Source: Rhodobacteraceae bacterium F11138
GTDB taxonomy: Bacteria > Pseudomonadota > Alphaproteobacteria > Rhodobacterales > Rhodobacteraceae
Length of the DNA stretch: 64,000 nt
NCBI GenBank assembly: GCA_016521575.1
Contig: JAEKDP010000003.1
Span: 124,001 to 188,000 of the forward strand
Direction: 5' to 3'
Part shown: positions 63,206 through 64,000 of the stretch, in pieces
How positions within the stretch are numbered: the stretch's first letter is position 1
Layout of the letters: each line of letters opens with the position of its first letter
Notes under the pieces: model-generated
What the model was told of the DNA's origin: nothing
The model's database searches: none
The model's input: only the letters and a program-made list of their open reading frames with translations
Program-made: the position numbers and the translations under genes

Positions 63206-63850
63206 TCAGGTCGGCGCGGGTTTGCATGTCTCGGGGTACGCGGCCGCGAAAGCAGGATGCGCGGCACAGGCGGTTTCCACCGACAGCAGACGGGGCAGGT
63301 CGGATATATCCACACCCCAGCGCCGGGCGTTGTAGATCTGCGGGATCAGGCAGAGGTCGGCCAGACCTGGTGTCGCACCACAACAGAATGGTGCCTGCTC
63401 AAAATCATCCAACATGCGTTCGAACGCCATCAGCCCGGGCCGGATGAACCTCTGCATCCAGTCTTCGCGCGCGCCCTCGCGCCCGTCGGCCAACTGCGCC
63501 GCGTAAGAAACGACCGACAGATTGCAGACCGGGTGGATGTCCACCGCGATGCTATGGGCCAGCGCCTGTTGTTGCGCGCGTGCGCCCGGCTCCGTCGGCA
63601 ACAGGTTCAGCGCGCGGGTGTGATCCAGATATTCCAGAATCGCCAGCGACTGGGTCAGACGCATGCCGTCGATGTCCAGTACCGGTACCAATCCTTGCGG
63701 ATTGCGGGCCAGATGCTCGGGGGATTTCTGTGCGGTTTTCAGCAGATCGACCGACACGGACCGATATGAAATTCCAGCCAGGTTCAGCGCGATGCGGACG
63801 CGATAGCTGGCCGAGCTGCGCCAATAATCATACAATACGACTTCAGTCAT
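63206..63850 (-). CDS. maiA: Maleylacetoacetate isomerase (zeta-class GST)
   Basis: Glutathione-dependent isomerase of 214 residues in tyrosine/homogentisate breakdown. The N-terminal motif WRSSASYRVRIALNLAG holds the zeta-class SSxS/A-x-R-V-R-I-A-L signature with the active Ser, and NPQGLVPVLDIDG and TQSLAILEYLD are glutathione-binding blocks. The C-terminal all-helical domain has ADLCLIPQIYNARRWG. It overlaps the upstream DUF2783 gene by eight bases. Confidence 0.92.
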   Translation of the reverse strand: MTEVVLYDYWRSSASYRVRIALNLAGISYRSVSVDLLKTAQKSPEHLARNPQGLVPVLDIDGMRLTQSLAILEYLDHTRALNLLPTEPGARAQQQALAHSIAVDIHPVCNLSVVSYAAQLADGREGAREDWMQRFIRPGLMAFERMLDDFEQAPFCCGATPGLADLCLIPQIYNARRWGVDISDLPRLLSVETACAAHPAFAAAYPETCKPAPT

Positions 63851-64000
63851 TGGAATAGCTCCGCGCGGATTGCAGCAATTGCGTCAGCACATTCACATCC
63901 CCGATCCGATTGGCCAGCATCAGCACCAGCCTTGCATTCAGGGCGTGGCTTTCGGTCTCGTCAAGACCGGCGTGGGCCGCCATCAGGGCTTGATAGAATT
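63843..64000 (-). CDS. DUF2783 family protein (5' end off window)
   Basis: The last 51 codons of a small gene whose start lies beyond the window. The visible sequence includes AAHAGLDETESHALNARLVL and MLANRIGDVNVLTQLL, typical of DUF2783, proteins of about 60 residues found in aromatic degradation operons. It ends inside maiA (eight-base overlap), so it belongs to the same transcript. Confidence 0.8.
   Translation of the reverse strand, partial: FYQALMAAHAGLDETESHALNARLVLMLANRIGDVNVLTQLLQSARSYSND

Overview
The window is GC-rich, gene-dense DNA from an alphaproteobacterium of the Rhodobacterales (Roseobacter group / Rhodobacteraceae). Supporting evidence: an FnrL regulator beside hemN, ccoNOQP and ccoGHIS, each with an FNR box; CcrM with GANTC sites in its upstream region; a phosphatidylcholine synthase of the Pcs type; DUF484-xerC; and a hexameric tyrosine-coordinated heme protein of the kind first described in Silicibacter. 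This looks like ordinary chromosome: I saw no tRNA, rRNA, insertion sequence, prophage or CRISPR array, and no gap between genes longer than 300 bases.

Layout. 1-9.7 kb is housekeeping: a partial RarD-type exporter, DUF3775, rmuC-mutL overlapping by four bases, a DEAD-box RNA helicase, pcs, xerC-DUF484 and a fructose-6-phosphate aldolase-type transaldolase. 9.8-26 kb starts with priA and becomes the microaerobic respiration region: hemN and fnrL diverge around an FNR box, followed by a GlsB-type membrane protein, a tandem universal stress protein, ccoNOQP, then a fatty acid desaturase and a LysR regulator lying between ccoNOQP and ccoGHIS. 26-32.7 kb holds a four-domain GcvT-type FAD dehydrogenase, two methyltransferases, a two-gene HlyD locus and an extended SDR.

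32.9-38.8 kb is the least explained part. An ExeA-like AAA ATPase fused to a membrane segment, a Sel1-like repeat and a C-terminal extension converges on an operon encoding a 762-residue periplasmic coiled-coil protein and a TAXI-type solute-binding protein, with no TRAP membrane subunit in the window. 38.9-42.9 kb looks like a nitrosative/oxidative stress module: nsrR-HTHP-DUF6522 on one side of a 25-bp dyad, and truncated hemoglobin III, an AhpD-like protein, DUF488, nitronate monooxygenase and 5-formyl-THF cyclo-ligase on the other, mostly with overlapping ends.

43-57.5 kb is again mostly core: rnhB-ccrM, alkB, mutY, dciA, a DsbA-family protein, a CaiB-type CoA-transferase, the operon pmbA-cysQ-DUF4170-Kdo transferase-like-lpxK, DUF2125, and an SDR-crotonase pair. 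57.5-63.1 kb is an iron/heme locus: a TGA-N9-TCA palindrome, a small unknown ORF, hemP, a cysteine-rich unknown, imelysin, bfd, bfr, a diheme DUF1111 oxidoreductase and a second imelysin. The window ends in maiA and a partial DUF2783 gene, probably the edge of an aromatic degradation operon.
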